A DNA stretch of 64,000 nt from Cheiracanthium punctorium (GCA_038373885.1 JAWZYV010016603.1:1-64000), one strand, 5' to 3'. Counted from the stretch's first letter, positions 12,389-24,960 are shown. Numbers and translations: made by a program. The notes: generated by a model from the letters alone, not told the origin.

Positions 12389-13184
12389 ATAACGTGGCCA
12401 TTTATTTTTTCTTTCAAAACGGGACATCTATTACTGTTTTGGTAATAGTGTATTTATTTTCTTCCTCAAAACGGTACATCTACTGTTTTTAAGGTAATAG
12501 TGTAGGGAGACTGAATTTCAGGTCTGGGTATCTTTTAATCGTTAAGAAAACGCGCGAAAAAGCTTGTGTTAATGTTAGTATCAAAATAAAATGAAAAAAA
12601 AAACTTTGCTAAAGCACACATATACTACAAAAAAATAATGCAAGACGTGCGTTTCGGGTGGTGCAAATGGTGGACCCTTCTTCGACTTCAAAAACACCAT
12701 CCGACAAAGGCAGGAAGGTAGGAAAATGAGAAATGTAAACAAAAAGACACTCAGAAAAAGGAAGTCGTCATTCGTACGGAAAAAAATTCTAGAAAACCAG
12801 AGTGAAAAGGGAAAATAAAGTGGAGATCGGGGGGGAGGAGAATAAGCAAAAGAGGAACATGACTTTAAAAAAAGAAATTAAAATAAATTGGAATAGTTGA
12901 CAAAGAATAACATTAAAAGAACAAACACAAAAACAATACACACACACCCCGGCGTTTTCTTTGCGTTTCGATAAGGGAGGGAGTTTTTTTTTTTTTTTTC
13001 TTTACAGAAATTCCCGTTGGACGATTTTAGAATTTTAGCGGCCTTTATTGACTTCGTTACCGTGGGTTGCTCTCTTTCTAAAAACGGGACATTACGGTGT
13101 CCCAAAGCTGTGTTTGGGAACAACGGGACAAGCCACCAAAAAACGGGACTGTCCCGTTCAAAACGGGACGTACGGTCACCTTAG
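12389..13184. mobile_element. candidate DNA element with AACGGGAC repeats
   Basis: The right end reads, reverse-complemented, TAAGGTGACCGTACGTCCCG. The left TAACGTGGCCATT resembles it loosely, and AAAACGGGACAT motifs recur just inside both ends. No target duplication was found, so both the pairing and the class are uncertain. Confidence 0.35.
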
Positions 13185-13224
13185 TTATGCATGCATTTGT
13201 AGGAACGTGCATGCTACCTTACGA

Positions 13225-13341
13225 TGAGATGCATCGCGAAAATTCTTAAAAGTAAATTGAGAGGTTTTTTCGTCGAAATCTGGCCCCCGAAATTTTTTCG
13301 CAACTACATTACTTCCTTATACTCCGTACAAGGAAGTAAAA
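13225..13341 (+). repeat. dispersed repeat ending in hairpin, copy 1
   Basis: Shares ATTCTTAA, GGCCCCCGAAATTTTT and a terminal 11-bp hairpin ACTTCCTTATAC / TACAAGGAAGT with 30,735-30,846 in the same orientation. A terminal hairpin following a conserved 90-bp body could be a SINE or MITE end. The class is unresolved. Confidence 0.65.
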
Positions 13342-13468
13342 AACAAAAGAGACGGAAGACCGAGATCCCATCGCAAAGTACATTTTCCTTCTACTCTGGG
13401 AATGGTCACACGCGAAATTTTCTACGGCTTGCTGGTCAGTAGTGTTTGGGGAGCCCACAGGACAAATA

Positions 13469-13954
13469 CAGGGTTTCTACAGATTTCACAGCTTTTACTT
13501 CCCTGACATCTATCACGCTCTTCCCTGATTTTGGTGCTTTACAGTGCTTTCCCGAATTTTGCGTTTTCTATTTTTAACATTACATCCTTTAATTAATAAC
13601 TTTTTATATATTTTGCCCCTTTTTTACAAATAATAATAATAATAAAACTAATATATGCAAGAATCTTATTTGACATCACTGGATTCTAACGAAAACCATG
13701 TTTGATAATAATTTAGGATAAAATTAAGCATATTTCAACTGCACAAGATAGGCCTAAAGAAAACATTTTAAAATTATTTATAAGGTTAAATGAGAAAATG
13801 GAAATAAAACAATTTCTATACTTAGGTTCAAAACAGCAAATATTTTCTTGATTTTACCGCAAAATTCAATTTTTCTTACATTTATTTCTAATTTACCTGA
13901 CTTTTTTCCCAAATCCCTGACTTTCCCCGATTTTCCAGGTCTGTAGAAACCCTG
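13469..13954. mobile_element. MITE with CAGGGTTTCTACAG ends, 486 bp
   Basis: Terminal inverted repeats CAGGGTTTCTACAG and CTGTAGAAACCCTG are perfect over 14 bp. Subterminal TTCCCTGA/CCCTGACTTT motifs repeat inside both ends. Flanks share AAATA (8-bp windows GACAAATA and AAATATTC), a possible decayed hAT duplication. The interior is AT-rich and non-coding. Confidence 0.8.
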
Positions 13955-14367
13955 AAATATTCCCAAACAGAGAAACTCCCGTGTTCTCTACTTATCGGGT
14001 CCTCTCGTAAATCCTACGCCCAAGGCTCTTTTATGGCCACAATGACCCCTGGTCACCCACGGAAGTGAACCTGGACCCCGAATTTAGGATGCGGCATACA
14101 TTCGGGAAAAGTAGACCCTCATTTGATTCACAGTGGTTACGGTCGGAAAAAGTAGTGAAGATGATACATCATTAACATTGCCTGCCACAGGAGTCTCGTA
14201 ATCTATTGTTAAAGAAAAATTATAGCATATATCCACTGCACAAAAACAATTTCTACTCTATTTCATATTTAAAATAGTAAAAGGAAGTTATGCATAAAAT
14301 ATCTAATATTTCTTACTAAAAGTTAAAAGATGAAAATATAAAGCTCTCCCTATTTTTTGGGTGCGGT

Positions 14368-14724
14368 TAGGGTTGCCAGGTCGCCAAACCAATTAGCCGG
14401 ACAGACTAGCCAGTTTTGGCCGGACATTTGAGTAAAAAGACCGGACAGCCTACAATACAGTGAAAATACAGTCTCTGTATTAATAGGTACGACACAAAAA
14501 ATTGTATGTAAAATGAAGTTTTTTTTTATACTACCATGAATCTTGTTAAATTCTAATGAAATATAAATAACATCGAATGCCAAATCAGTTCAAATACTTT
14601 ATTACTAATCAGCCAAAGTCACCAGTAAGAAGCCTAACAAAAGCCGGACACCGTTCAGTTTGGCCGGACACGCAATCAAAAAGCCTAACTATGCCCGGCT
14701 TTATCCGGACGCCTGGCAACGCTA
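14368..14724. mobile_element. hAT-type MITE, 357 bp, 8-bp TSD
   Basis: Left TAGGGTTGCCAGG and right CCTGGCAACGCTA are inverted repeats. Flanks GGTGCGGT (14,360-14,367) and GGTGCGCT (14,725-14,732) match at 7 of 8, a clear hAT-style target duplication. GCCGGACA motifs recur inside both ends, as expected for subterminal transposase sites. Confidence 0.88.
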
Positions 14725-14847
14725 GGTGCGCTTCTCATTGCCAAAAATAAGGCCATTTTTGAAACATTTAAGGGGGGGGGTTCTGACCCCCCCCCCAAAA
14801 AAAAACCTCTTCCTACGTCACTGACATTGTATAATCGCTCTTCGGTT

Positions 14848-15005
14848 CGGCAATACAGCGAAACCTCCGTAAGTTTGTCCCATGGGGTTCCCTCGAAAAG
14901 TGTCCAACTTTCAGAGGTCTGTTTGTACATAATTGATTCACTCCGTTCCCCCAGAAAAGTGTCCAACTTTGGGAGGTGTCCAGATTATGGGGGTATCTAA
15001 CTTGA
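14848..15005. mobile_element. possible pogo/Tigger-like MITE remnant
   Basis: CAGCGAAACCTCCGTAAG at the left, with AAAAGTGTCCAACTTT occurring twice in the interior. The style resembles Tc1/mariner-clade pogo MITEs, but the right end and a TA duplication are not evident. Confidence 0.3.
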
Positions 15006-15140
15006 GATGTTTCACCGTGCTAAAAAGTATTTTCTGTTGTTTTAAGTACATAAATATCTTTATAGTGCACTTTAAACCATAAGCGTAAAGTTTTCAAAAT
15101 TATTGGGGGGGCCGGGCCCCACAACCACATATATTCACGT

Positions 15141-15310
15141 CAGTGGAGTAGCCAAGGGGGGGGGTTATACCCCCCCATGAGGAATTTTTTGCCATACAAA
15201 ATGTATATGCCTCACTCCCTTATCATACACCCGTACCGTATACATATATGTGAGTCGCAGAAGTCGTACCCCCCCCCCTTCCCCTTAAAAAATTTCTGGC
15301 TACGCCACTG
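15141..15310. mobile_element. MITE with G/C runs, 170 bp, 8-bp TSD
   Basis: CAGTGGAGTAGCCAAG at the left and CTGGCTACGCCACTG at the right pair as inverted repeats. Flanks ATTCACGT and ATTTATGT match at 6 of 8. The interior has a G-run and a C-run that could pair with each other. Same style as the elements at 121, 21,552 and 59,649. Confidence 0.8.
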
Positions 15311-15337
15311 ATTTATGTACATATAACTTACTCTTAA

Positions 15338-15495
15338 CTGCCAACTAGTACGGAATTGAATTAACCCCTTTTTCGGCTTAAAATATAGCAAAATTTTTGT
15401 GCTGCGCGCTCGAGCTGGTTACTATTTTGAAAAAAATAATTTTAAAATACACTGTATACAAAAAGTGGTTAATTATATTCCGTAGTAGTTGGCAG
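15338..15495. mobile_element. small MITE, CTGCCAACTA ends, copy 1
   Basis: CTGCCAACTAGTACGGAATT at the left is mirrored at the right by AATATATTCCGTAGTAGTTGGCAG-type sequence; the inverted repeat runs about 30 bp through AATTAACC. A relative with the same CTACGGAATATAATTAACC inner end sits at 50,351-50,540. 158 bp, non-coding. Superfamily is open; Tc1/mariner is possible but not shown. Confidence 0.7.
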
Positions 15496-15799
15496 CTATG
15501 ACTTACTATGTGTAAGTGTAAATTATTGGAGGCGCTCGATCTCTATGGGTCCATAGAATTCTACACCTATGTAAGGTAAGTATCCATGTTAGTATCTTTC
15601 TACCATGTTATAAGTTAAGAATAGAAGCAAAGAAAACGTTTTTTAAACGTTTGTAAATGGCGTGAAATACTTTTTTTTATGTTAGTATAAATTAGTTTTC
15701 TGTATTTAGTGGTAAATTATTGGGTGGGCTCAGCCCCTATTCACAATTTATTGGGGGGGCTCGAGCCCCACGGGCCCATATAACTCTACGCCTATGCTT

Positions 15800-15900
15800 T
15801 AAACAATGACTACCCATAGATCGTAATGTATTGGAATTATTTTCGGTGCTCCTGTAAAAAAAAAAAAATCATAAATGCCACTTACACCCGTTTCAATAGC
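15800..15900 (+). repeat. dispersed approx. 180-bp repeat, partial
   Basis: CCCATAGATCGTAATGTATTGGAATT followed by GTGCTCCTGTA and an A-run: a partial unit of the family described at 9,838. Confidence 0.6.
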
Positions 15901-16257
15901 AATGACACGAGTTTCGTAAAGAAAGATACAAATTCACTGAAATTACAGCACGAAAGGACAAACAGGCAAGCCAAAGTCATGAGCTAAAACAATTTTCAAC
16001 TACGCTGGGGTGTTAAAAAATATCTAATACATACAGAGAAATTTTTTAACCATGAATCTTATTACTGCTTGAAACATGGCCCTCATGACTGTTTGTAGGG
16101 GTGGGGGTCAATCAGAAGTCCTGCCCCACAAAGACGAAAATCCAATTTCATTCTCTTCTGAAAACGTGCGGAAACTTTTTGCATTCGAATGATTTCGTTT
16201 TGTGCAAAATTTTTTTTGTCCTCTTATATCAATGCTTCATGCAGAAGATATCATTTT

Positions 16258-16739
16258 ATCCCTTTAACGCGCAGTGTTCCCGCTCTGAGAACACCCAACT
16301 CTGACGTTTTGACTGTTGCCAGTCACGAAGAATAGATTGGATTTCTATAAAAATAGTCGCGGGTGACATAGCTCCACGAGAATCCTTTACTTTTTAGCAC
16401 GTCATTTCCCGTAAAAAATTGTCACGATTATTTTTAACAGCACTGCTGAAAAATCGAAGAATGCGAGAACAGCTGGATAGATTGCACAATGCTAAAAAAG
16501 GGCAACCGTTGCCATCGCCTCGACTTAACTACCAGCAAGATGGCGGACGATCGAAACGTTCATCGCGTGCCACAGATGAAGACCCTTTTTTGACGCAGCT
16601 GGCTGTGCGGCACAGCCAGCTGCGTCTGTGGCATGCGATGAATGTTTCGATCGTCCGCCATCTTGCTGGTAGTTAAGTCGATCGAAGCAACGGCTGCCCT
16701 TTTTTCAGCATTGGGAAAGGGTTGCGCCTCAAAGGGTTA
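16258..16739. mobile_element. piggyBac-type palindromic MITE, copy 2
   Basis: Begins CCCTTTAACGCGCAGTG and ends GGTTGCGCCTCAAAGGG. The flanking TTAA has decayed to TTAT and TTAG. Arms of about 100 bp around 16,490-16,600 and 16,612-16,715 are inverted copies meeting at GCTGTGCGGCACAGC. Reverse orientation relative to copy 1. An 85-codon frame over the arms (16,419-16,676) is not a gene. Confidence 0.8.
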
Positions 16740-16744
16740 GTAAA

Positions 16745-17695
16745 AAAATATCGAAGAAAAATAGTTACTATGTCATCTGGAAGTATGTTGTCTGGAAAAA
16801 TAGATATAACGAATTGGAACGATTTTAAACGAATTCGAATCACATCTTTCACTTCAAAGCCTGATGTCCATGACTTCAATAGGACATGAATGTCAACTGC
16901 GACAACTCAGTTTGTCACACAAAAGATTCACTTTTTCACTTAGATTTTTAAAGTAGAGAAAATTATTTTCTGTATTTTTATACTTAATTAAGAAAAATTT
17001 CATTCGGATAGTACAAACGATGTAGAAGTTATTACGCGTTTTGTGCTGAACATTTTAACCTTTTTGGAGTCGTGATGGTAAAAGTTTTATCTTGGGGTGG
17101 TTTCTTGGAATGGTTAGAAAGTCAGTGAATCAGTGAACTATACAGCAGGTTCATTAAATAATACAGATTATATAATCGTCAACTATATGTTAGCTTCTAA
17201 AATTCAATTTAACATATTCAGTGAAAGTACATCTGCCAGAAACGAGGCTGAAACTCGATTTTTTTTGGGGGGGATTGAATCAAATACCATCAAAAAATAG
17301 CTCCAGCAGAAAAGAACATGGAAATAAATCAAAATTAATAAACAGTAACATTTCTCTTTCACTAATTTAACTCATAATAAAGCACCTGAAGAAAGTCTGG
17401 CAAAAAAATAGTGCTTAAAGAACATTGCGGAGTACTAAAATGCAGTCACTATGTTCAGTACAAAAGTATGAAAACAATTCAAAATGACAGAGCATGTAAA
17501 TTACCAACAATGTTTGAGTACAAGCTACACAATAAAAGGAAGATTCCGTTACGACAGATTGAATAGCTGCGTTTTCCCGATAACTGAATAATTGAACCTA
17601 CCGTTTTTTTTTGCAGCAAATCCTTCCACTTCGATAATCACAAGCGGTATTTACTGCAAAAGCACATATTTTCGTAAGGCTTTAATTTTCGCGCG
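16745..17695. other. no recognised feature
   Basis: AT-rich, no coding frame above chance and no paired terminal repeats seen. Confidence 0.4.
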
Positions 17696-17701
17696 CAGCG
17701 A

Positions 17702-17859
17702 AAGTCAACTCCGGATATAGAGTGCTTTCGGCTATAGTGAAAGCAAACCATTAGTCCGGATTCACATGCAGTACGTCTGTACTTCGGTTTTAGTGCACTT
17801 CGGACATGGTGGACGAAATTTTATGGTTCCTAGAGGTTCATTATAACCGGAGTTGACTG
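17702..17859. mobile_element. MITE with AGTCAACTCCGG ends
   Basis: AGTCAACTCCGGATATAGAG at the left matches the reverse complement of the right end CAGTCAACTCCGGTTATAA. A GT-rich centre contains GTACTTCGG and CACTTCGG. The CAGTCRAACTC style is typical of pogo-like MITEs; a TA duplication is seen only at the right. Confidence 0.6.
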
Positions 17860-18221
17860 TATTTCTTGAATACTATCCAACTTCTCGAATATAAAACAAT
17901 AATACATACCGCTAATAGCATGCAGCTTATTCACGATATTTATACCAGCTTCTTCAAAGATAGTAAGGGAGGGGGGACAAACTTTCGGACAAAAGGACGT
18001 TTTTTAAAATGCCCTATGCAAAAGAGGTTCTAGAGTTGGGTATCTAGGATTTTTCAGCTTTCGGTTCTATTCACATAAAACTCACGAAATTTTCAGCTGG
18101 CGAAATCACCAATATCTTTTTTTTTTGCGAAAATTACGGATCGCAAAAATAAGTGATTTTACAGTATTTAACCCTACTAGGCACCAGGTACCCTATGTGG
18201 AACAACCACTTTAATTATTTC

Positions 18222-18470
18222 CAGGGCCTGCCTGAGGGGCGTGCCGGGCCTCTTTCCTATCATGTCTTATGCCAGTTACGCACTGCTAGCAGATATTAGA
18301 TTTATTTGTCGGCTTTTTTGGGGATATATTACAACCATCTACCAAGCTCGGTCTAAAGTGATGCCAAAAAAAAAAAAAAAATAGCCCAGGAGTGGGGCTT
18401 CTTTAAGCGCGGGGCCTTAGGCGATCGCCTACATTCGCACCCCCGCCCCTTGGGCCGGCCCGTTATTCCT
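18222..18470. mobile_element. candidate MITE, CAGGGCCTGCC ends
   Basis: CCAGGGCCTGCCTGAGG at the left resembles the reverse complement of the right end (AACGGGCCGGCCCAAGG). The palindrome GGCGATCGCC occurs near the right end. No target duplication confirmed. Confidence 0.4.
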
Positions 18471-18474
18471 CTGC

Positions 18475-20120
18475 GTCTATAAAATACTAGTATAGACATC
18501 TGTCGGTTTTCAAGAGTATACATCAGTGTATTCACTACAGCGAGAAAATCTCACATTTTTTTTCTTTTTCTCGCATTAAAAAATTATTACTGCGAGAAAT
18601 TCGCGCACCCTACAAATCGGTTTCTTTCTGCGCAAAATTCTCGCATTTCGGAAGATTTGCCCCCCCCCTTTTTTTTTAAAGTCGCGGATGCTTCCATTTT
18701 CCATAAAGAGGTTATATACGCAAAATTCTCGCAGTTACCTTTTTATTGCATATAACAAGGCCTGACTTACAGACTTGGAGGACCAGTTACATGCTAAAAT
18801 CATAAATATCCTGATTTGGGATGTTTACCCGAGGCAAGAATAAGTACCCATTTATATATACCTTACCCACTGGGTATTTACCCAACTTACATCTTTAGTG
18901 AGTAATTCTCACGTATTCTTCTAAAAATCTCACTGAGTTTTGGCGGAAGAGTGAGAAATTCTCATCTATTTTTTTCCCATAAGGAAAACACTGTATATGC
19001 AACGAGAGAGCAGCGATATAATTCAGGGTGTTGCATGTAGATGTACTTACTGTTCACATTATTGCCAAAACGTATTGAAATTTAAACAGTCATCTTTCGA
19101 ATGGAGTTTCGTTTATTTTAGAAAATCAACATATATTTTAGAAAATCACATATTTCAGACACAGAAGAAAAAAAAGAATTGAGCATTGTAGGGTTAAAGT
19201 TAAACAAATAATTGAACAGTGTTTCTGAACAAATTTCAACTGCTGAGATTTTAATAAAAATGCCGAAATAAGGCTACATACCCACAATCGGAGATTCCAT
19301 CCCAAGAAAATAAGAATAATGAAGCATTTTCATTGCGCATGGCATGGCGGACAGCACAGTAATATTTCTCCAGGGCCGATCGTTTATGAATAAGTGTGAA
19401 AGAGGAAGCAAAGCAGCTGCCCACCTAGCCTTTCATTTCAGCTGCTAGCACGGCACTTCTTAGTTTTGGATATCGTTCTTGTGCATTACTTTTAGCTTAA
19501 TCATCAACTTTGGGGAATTGGCGTACCGAAAAAGATGTTTGTTTTTCATCCTTACGCGACGGACGAGACCAATAGGAGAGGGGGAGGACTGTGTCTGTGT
19601 GTGGGGGAGAGCGAATGGACTTCAATGTCCCCATCTTACGCAATCCCCCCCTCCCCAGTTCGCAGCCATGTTCGCCTTAGTTCATCTATGTTCGCAGCGG
19701 CAGGCAGGGCCGCTCCTAGAGTGGATTGCGCCTTTGTGCAACTACTTTTTTGGCGCCCCCCCCCGGTCTCCTAAAATTAAGATTTGTTTTAAATTTTCAT
19801 ATAAATGTATAGGATCATTCCATGGTGACTGACGTTACAATTTTAATACATTTGTAACCTTTGAAGTTCACCAGTGGCTTGAAATATATATATTTATTTA
19901 TTTAAAATTGATCAAGAGTATCACAAATAAGTACTATACTGTTATCCATTCTCAATATAAAAAAATATTTTCTTCTTTTTTTAAATAAAGGGAAATCAAA
20001 AAACGTGACTGATGTTACACAGGTGTAGCATCAGTCACAAGGGCATCATGTAGTCATCATCACAAGGGCATCATGTAGTGAAGCGTACAATAAAACTATT
20101 TTTATTCTTTTTAAAAACAT
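18475..20120. other. no recognised gene; scattered MITE ends
   Basis: Contains CACTCT/GAGTGA-like motifs at 18,895-18,960 and a lone end GGCAGGGCCGCTCCTAG at 19,703 followed by a C-run. The 117-codon frame at 19,479-19,832 crosses the C-run and has no family signature. Confidence 0.4.
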
Positions 20121-20124
20121 CCGT

Positions 20125-20614
20125 TTAACCGTTTAAGGCTCGATGTCCTCACCGTGAGGACATAACACTCTGACGTTTTGACTGTTGTCAGTCCAGACGC
20201 TCGCTCACTAGTCGGCTGTCAGTCAAGAAGAATAAATTTGATTTCAATAAAAAATACTCGAGGGTGACCTAGTGACACGAGAATCCCCTTTACTTTACAG
20301 CACATCATTTCCCGTGAAAACGGTCGATTATTTGTAAAATTGTCAGGATTATTTTTAACAGAGCACAGGCATCTGCTGAAAAATGGAAGAACACGATGGA
20401 GATAGGTGAATATATAGAACAGCAACTGGATGGACTGCCCGAAGCCGCAAAAAGGGCAGCCGTTGCCATTCAGAGTCAAAAAAGGGTCTCTAGATCTGTG
20501 GCACGCCATGAACGATTCGATCGACCGCCCTCTTCCTGGTAGTTAAAATGAGCGATGGCGACGGCTGCCTTTTTTTTGTCAGCATTTGGAAAGGGTTGAG
20601 CTTCAAAGGGTTAA
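20125..20614. mobile_element. piggyBac-type palindromic MITE, copy 3
   Basis: TTAA (20,125-20,128), then CCGTTTAAGGCTCGATGTCC, the conserved hairpin GTCCTCACCGTGAGGAC, and CTGACGTTTTGACTGTTGTC. Ends GGTTGAGCTTCAAAGGG then TTAA (20,611-20,614). Same orientation as copies 2 and 4; the palindromic arms are partly lost. Confidence 0.85.
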
Positions 20615-20619
20615 TGACG

Positions 20620-21545
20620 CTTTACTACCAAAACCATCTGAATCCTCGGATGAATTTCTAGGAGGACACATCTCAGGAAACTGTAACGGTCATTTAGCCC
20701 CGCCAAATTTTTCCTTCAGGGGTATTATTTTGCACTTTTCTAACGTACACAGTTTTCGATAATGTTACCTAAAAAAAAAAGTTTCAATCAGTCGAATTGT
20801 TCAAAAGAAAATGACTTTTTTGTGTCTCCTGTAAAATTTTAATTTTCAGACACGAAGCCCCCTTTTCGAAATTTGCAATTCATTTCTATTTCGAATCACT
20901 AGTTTCAGAATCTAATAGAATAGGACACTTTTTTCCTTGGCCGAGCTATCAGCTAACGTAGTTCTACATAACCTTTATTTCGCTGAAACAAACGGAGGTC
21001 TCGTAAGTGGGTATGAAATATGGGTCCATCTTTGTTGATTTTGTAAACCTGAATCCGTGTGTAACCGGTTCGCTCTTATCGCTGAAGAGACGCAACGGAG
21101 AAGACTGTTTGACCGATGTTGCTTCCCAGAATAGTGCTTGGAATATTCGGCGGGCACACAGCCTTGCGCCTGCGCAATCGATGGGTTAAGGTGCAGCGTT
21201 CAAAAGAACAGTTCTAGGAAGCAACGTCGGTCAGAGTCCTCTTCGCTGACGAGATTCAATTTTGTAAAGATCAGACTTGCAAGAGAGGGTATCTGTCTGG
21301 GAGGGGTGCCTGGAGTGGATGACTTTTGAAGGTCGTCCAATGCGCATTCACGTTGCATCTGGAGAAATCCGCCTAAAACTTAATATCGTTAGATCGACCC
21401 GTCGCTCGGTAGCGCAAAGGTCTGGATCTCCAAACTTCAGCTACCAATCATGTCCAGTGTCTTATCCCCACCCGGTCATGGCGGGAACTTTCAGTGATGA
21501 GAGAGAACATGTTGAACATGGGTTCAACGACGAATTAATGTGGGC
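20620..21545. other. no recognised feature
   Basis: Slightly higher GC than surroundings at 21,000-21,540. Overlapping short frames (60-107 codons) show no family signature and no splice or start context I would defend. Confidence 0.35.
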
Positions 21546-21551
21546 TCAGAG

Positions 21552-21723
21552 CAGGCGCGTAGCCAGGAAAATTTTTCGGGGGGGGGGGGGGGCGATATGA
21601 ACTTATATGTGTATAAATAGACGGAATTTCATCACTAATCCAAAAATTTCGGGGGAGGGGATATATCCCGATATCCCCCCCCCCCCCTGGCTCAGGGTAC
21701 ACTCCTCCTTGGATACACCTCTG
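21552..21723. mobile_element. MITE with 14-G and 14-C runs
   Basis: CAGGCGCGTAGCCAGG at the left versus CAGAGGTGTATCC from the right strand; interior G-run (about 21,581-21,593) and C-run (about 21,676-21,687) with GGGATATATCCC between. Target duplication weak (5 of 8). Confidence 0.6.
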
Positions 21724-21724
21724 G

Positions 21725-22770
21725 CGCGGACAGGCAGATGAACTCAAACCATAATCATTTTTTAAAACAGAGTGTTCAAATGTTACGAAGCAACGATGCT
21801 AAAAATAACATTTATTGTGTTAGGTGTACCGGGCAGCAATGTATTTTTTCCTCCTTAGAAGAATGAAATTCAAATAAATAAATTTTTATCAAATTTTTTA
21901 TGAAAAAGCAGTTATACATGAACGATGGATACCCAGTGGTTGCATTGTGTAGAGCAAATTATCGTTGAAAAGTCGTTTAAATTGTTTTGCACTTTAAATC
22001 ATGCATTTTTTTCATTTGCAACTTTGCAAATATAGGACCGAAAAGTGAACTATTCGTTGCGTAGTAAAACGTAAAAAAAATGAGATTGTGTTGGAAAGTT
22101 TTTTTTTTTTTTTTTTTAATACATGCTTTTGATATGATCTGTTTATTTATTTACTTTATTTTCTTACCATCAAAATTTTTTTTTTTTTTTGCTTTTTAGT
22201 TATTGTTAGCAAAAAACGTGTGTGAACGTAAATTAGATTATATCTCAAACTATTTTATTAATTTTGGGGCCTTCTCAATCTAGGGGCCCGAGGGCATGAA
22301 CAAGCTGGTCTGAGTGATCTAACTCAAACATCTCATTAATCTGAATAAATTTTTCATTTCCTTACTATTTTATAAACTGATTTTTGCACACATGTTTAGA
22401 ATGCCAAAACATCAATTCTGATCCATTCAATCACCATCCAAATTTCAGCCTGGATGCTAATGAAATTTTTTTCCTGTTTCATATAATAAGGAATAAAGCT
22501 TTCCCACTACAGTGAAAATTTTACTCATCATTTTATGCTAAGGTATTCCTAACATGAACAAAAAAAATGAGATAAAAAATGGTAAACTGGTAAGTAAAGG
22601 ATGATAAAAACAAGAATAAAAATACTTTTATCAATTACCAAGCTAATAGACCTCTAAATGCGTGCTTTTTTATTATTATAAAGTAGAATGTTTACTGCGT
22701 AAATAAATTTTTCACATCTGCTTCAATTACATAATATTATTTAACTTAATTATGCTATAGAACGGTCCTA
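21725..22770. other. AT-rich, no recognised feature
   Basis: T-runs at 22,101-22,117 and 22,176-22,189. No coding or terminal-repeat evidence. Confidence 0.45.
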
Positions 22771-22773
22771 GAT

Positions 22774-22890
22774 AGGGTTGCCATGCCACCCGTCCCACGA
22801 GAACCGGGACGTCCCGTTTCTAGAGCTTTAGAAATCACGTCCCGCAAAGGATGTGTGCGGGACGCCAATGTCCCGTTCGTCAAATAGAAC
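22774..22890. mobile_element. lone hAT-like end with CCCG repeats
   Basis: TAGGGTTGCCATGCCACCCG followed by GGGACGTCCCG and CGGGACGCC. The start matches the hAT MITE at 14,368, but a partner end was not found. Confidence 0.4.
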
Positions 22891-24065
22891 AAGTAATTTA
22901 ATAATTTGTTAAATTAGAAGAAATTCTAAACATCAAGTTTCTCTTAATAAATAAATATCATTTTAGTGATTGCATACTTTAGTTTATTTTCCAAAAAAGT
23001 AATATTATCATTCTAGTAAAAGAGGGTCAATGCAGCTTATGTTTTTTCCAAATAATGAATTATCATAATCTTGATAGAAGACGTTATTTAAGACTTGGAA
23101 TTTCTTTCATAAAGGGATATTATGGATGCCTACTTAAACGTTGTTTTAATTTCATGCCAAAATAAAAAGGTTTTGCTTTTGTTTGTGAAAAGAATGAAAA
23201 AGTTCATTCAGTTTAATTGCTAATTATAGTATTGTTTTTTTCTGATTATAAAGGTAGATAGAGGACTCCACAACAATTAATGTGAATTTTTCATTAGTTT
23301 GCCTGATAGTTTTAATTTTTGTTAACTAGGTTGCATGTATAATTATGCCAAAGTAAAACATGATATTCAACAAAAATATTTAAAATGTAACAATTAAATC
23401 TTATTTCGTTTTTCTCGTCTTTCTGTAATCAGTAAGCTGGGTGCCGCATTCTTCAGTCACGTACTTGAATTTTAATCGCGAAAGTCCCATATATTTGCAA
23501 ATAAAAGTCGGCAAGCCTAGCCTTAGTACAGCATGTCATCCTTTCCAGCGCATTCATACCACAAAAACATTCTCTAAACGCTAAAAAAGTAAGTACAAAG
23601 TTGCATTTCCTCTCCCCCTTCCCCTCATATACACACGTGTATTCTCATACTTCAGATGTCTAACTTAACACGTAAGAAGATCGATACTAAAAAACTAAGA
23701 TAATGCATTCTATCTGGACATACCTAATAATTCGGATGTTTATATAACTCAACGCGAAAGAAAAATGCTTGCTAGAAAATGGACGTGCATCCGATTATCA
23801 ACATCTGAAAAGTACTTCGATCAGTGATTTTTACTTAACAGCAGCAGATGACGCATTGGTTGAATTGAAAAGCGAAATATCGTAAGATTTTACCTACCAT
23901 TTCTCGGCGATGGTTCATCATTGTTGTCTTTCTCCAAGAACTTTGATCCAAAACATCTAGTTTATTTACAGCTTTCCTTTGTCTTTGTTGTTGAACGGTT
24001 GTTGTTGTTGTTGTTGGAGTTGAGAAATTCCTTGGGGGGTACTGTTGTATTTGCACTTGATTTAT
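22891..24065. other. AT-rich; (GTT) microsatellite at 23,997-24,016
   Basis: No gene or element recognised apart from the short GTT repeat. Confidence 0.4.
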
Positions 24066-24069
24066 TTTT

Positions 24070-24500
24070 GGACTAGAACACGCTTATGAATCCTCGTCGA
24101 ATAAAATACACAACGCGTTGCCCGCATTCGTAAACGCCAAACCAGTTACACTCATGCAACGAGTTTCCATCTAAGGTGTTCGTATTGGAAACTGAGTGCA
24201 TTCAGTTTATGAACTAGAGCGTTCGTTACATATTGTCGTCGTGTTCGTCGTGTAACATTTTGTTACAAAACTCAGTGCGATTAGTTTCAAACAAAGTAAA
24301 CTGAGCACGAATCCGGTTCATTCAGCTGTTAAGAACATACACGCTGCTGTTGTTTTCATATGGCGTCCGTTGTTATGGAAAAGTATTTTACGTTCGCTGA
24401 AGCTGCAAATATTATTTTTTCGAGATGGAAATTCATGCATACATTAGAAACGATGCATACGTTGCTACGAAGGTACAAAAATTTTCAAAAGTAATCATTT
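24070..24500 (+). other. CpG-rich promoter-like segment with 46-codon frame
   Basis: 24,080-24,380 has noticeably more CG dinucleotides than its surroundings. An ATG at 24,360 in context CATATGGCG opens 46 codons (MASVVMEKYFTFAEAAN...), with a possible splice donor AAG|GTACAA at about 24,467. TGCAACGAGTTT occurs at 24,157 and again at about 24,867. It could be a first exon, or the 5-prime part of a DNA transposon. No family is recognised and chance is a real alternative. Confidence 0.2.
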
Positions 24501-24960
24501 TCTTGAATTTTTCATTTTAGTCAATTCAAAAATGCATATTTTAGCATTGAGATTGAAGTTGATATAAACCGTTATGAGCGAAATTTGAACTTCTCTCTCT
24601 AAATACTTTTGAAAAAATGAAGCTTAAGTTGAAATTTCTAAATTTTGATCTGTACACTTCAATGATGGCTACTCTTTCTTTTAAAAATCCTTAAAAATAT
24701 ATTGAGTATGTACTAAAAAGTCTCCTCAGCAGAAATAGCAACAGACGCAAATTTCAAACAAACACGTCTCCTATGTGACCAAACTAATTAAACTGAAGTC
24801 CAAAGAAACGGATAGCCACTGATAGCACTAAACACACACGTTCCAGTTTTCTTACGAAAAATCGTGCAACGAGTTTGTCGTTTACCAATGCACCCAATGA
24901 CAGTTTTTACTAGCACAAAGAAAGGAAATATTGCAGTACACTCGACTCAACACAAACAAT
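24500..24960. other. no recognised feature
   Basis: AT-rich; only the repeated TGCAACGAGTTT motif near 24,867 stands out. Confidence 0.35.
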
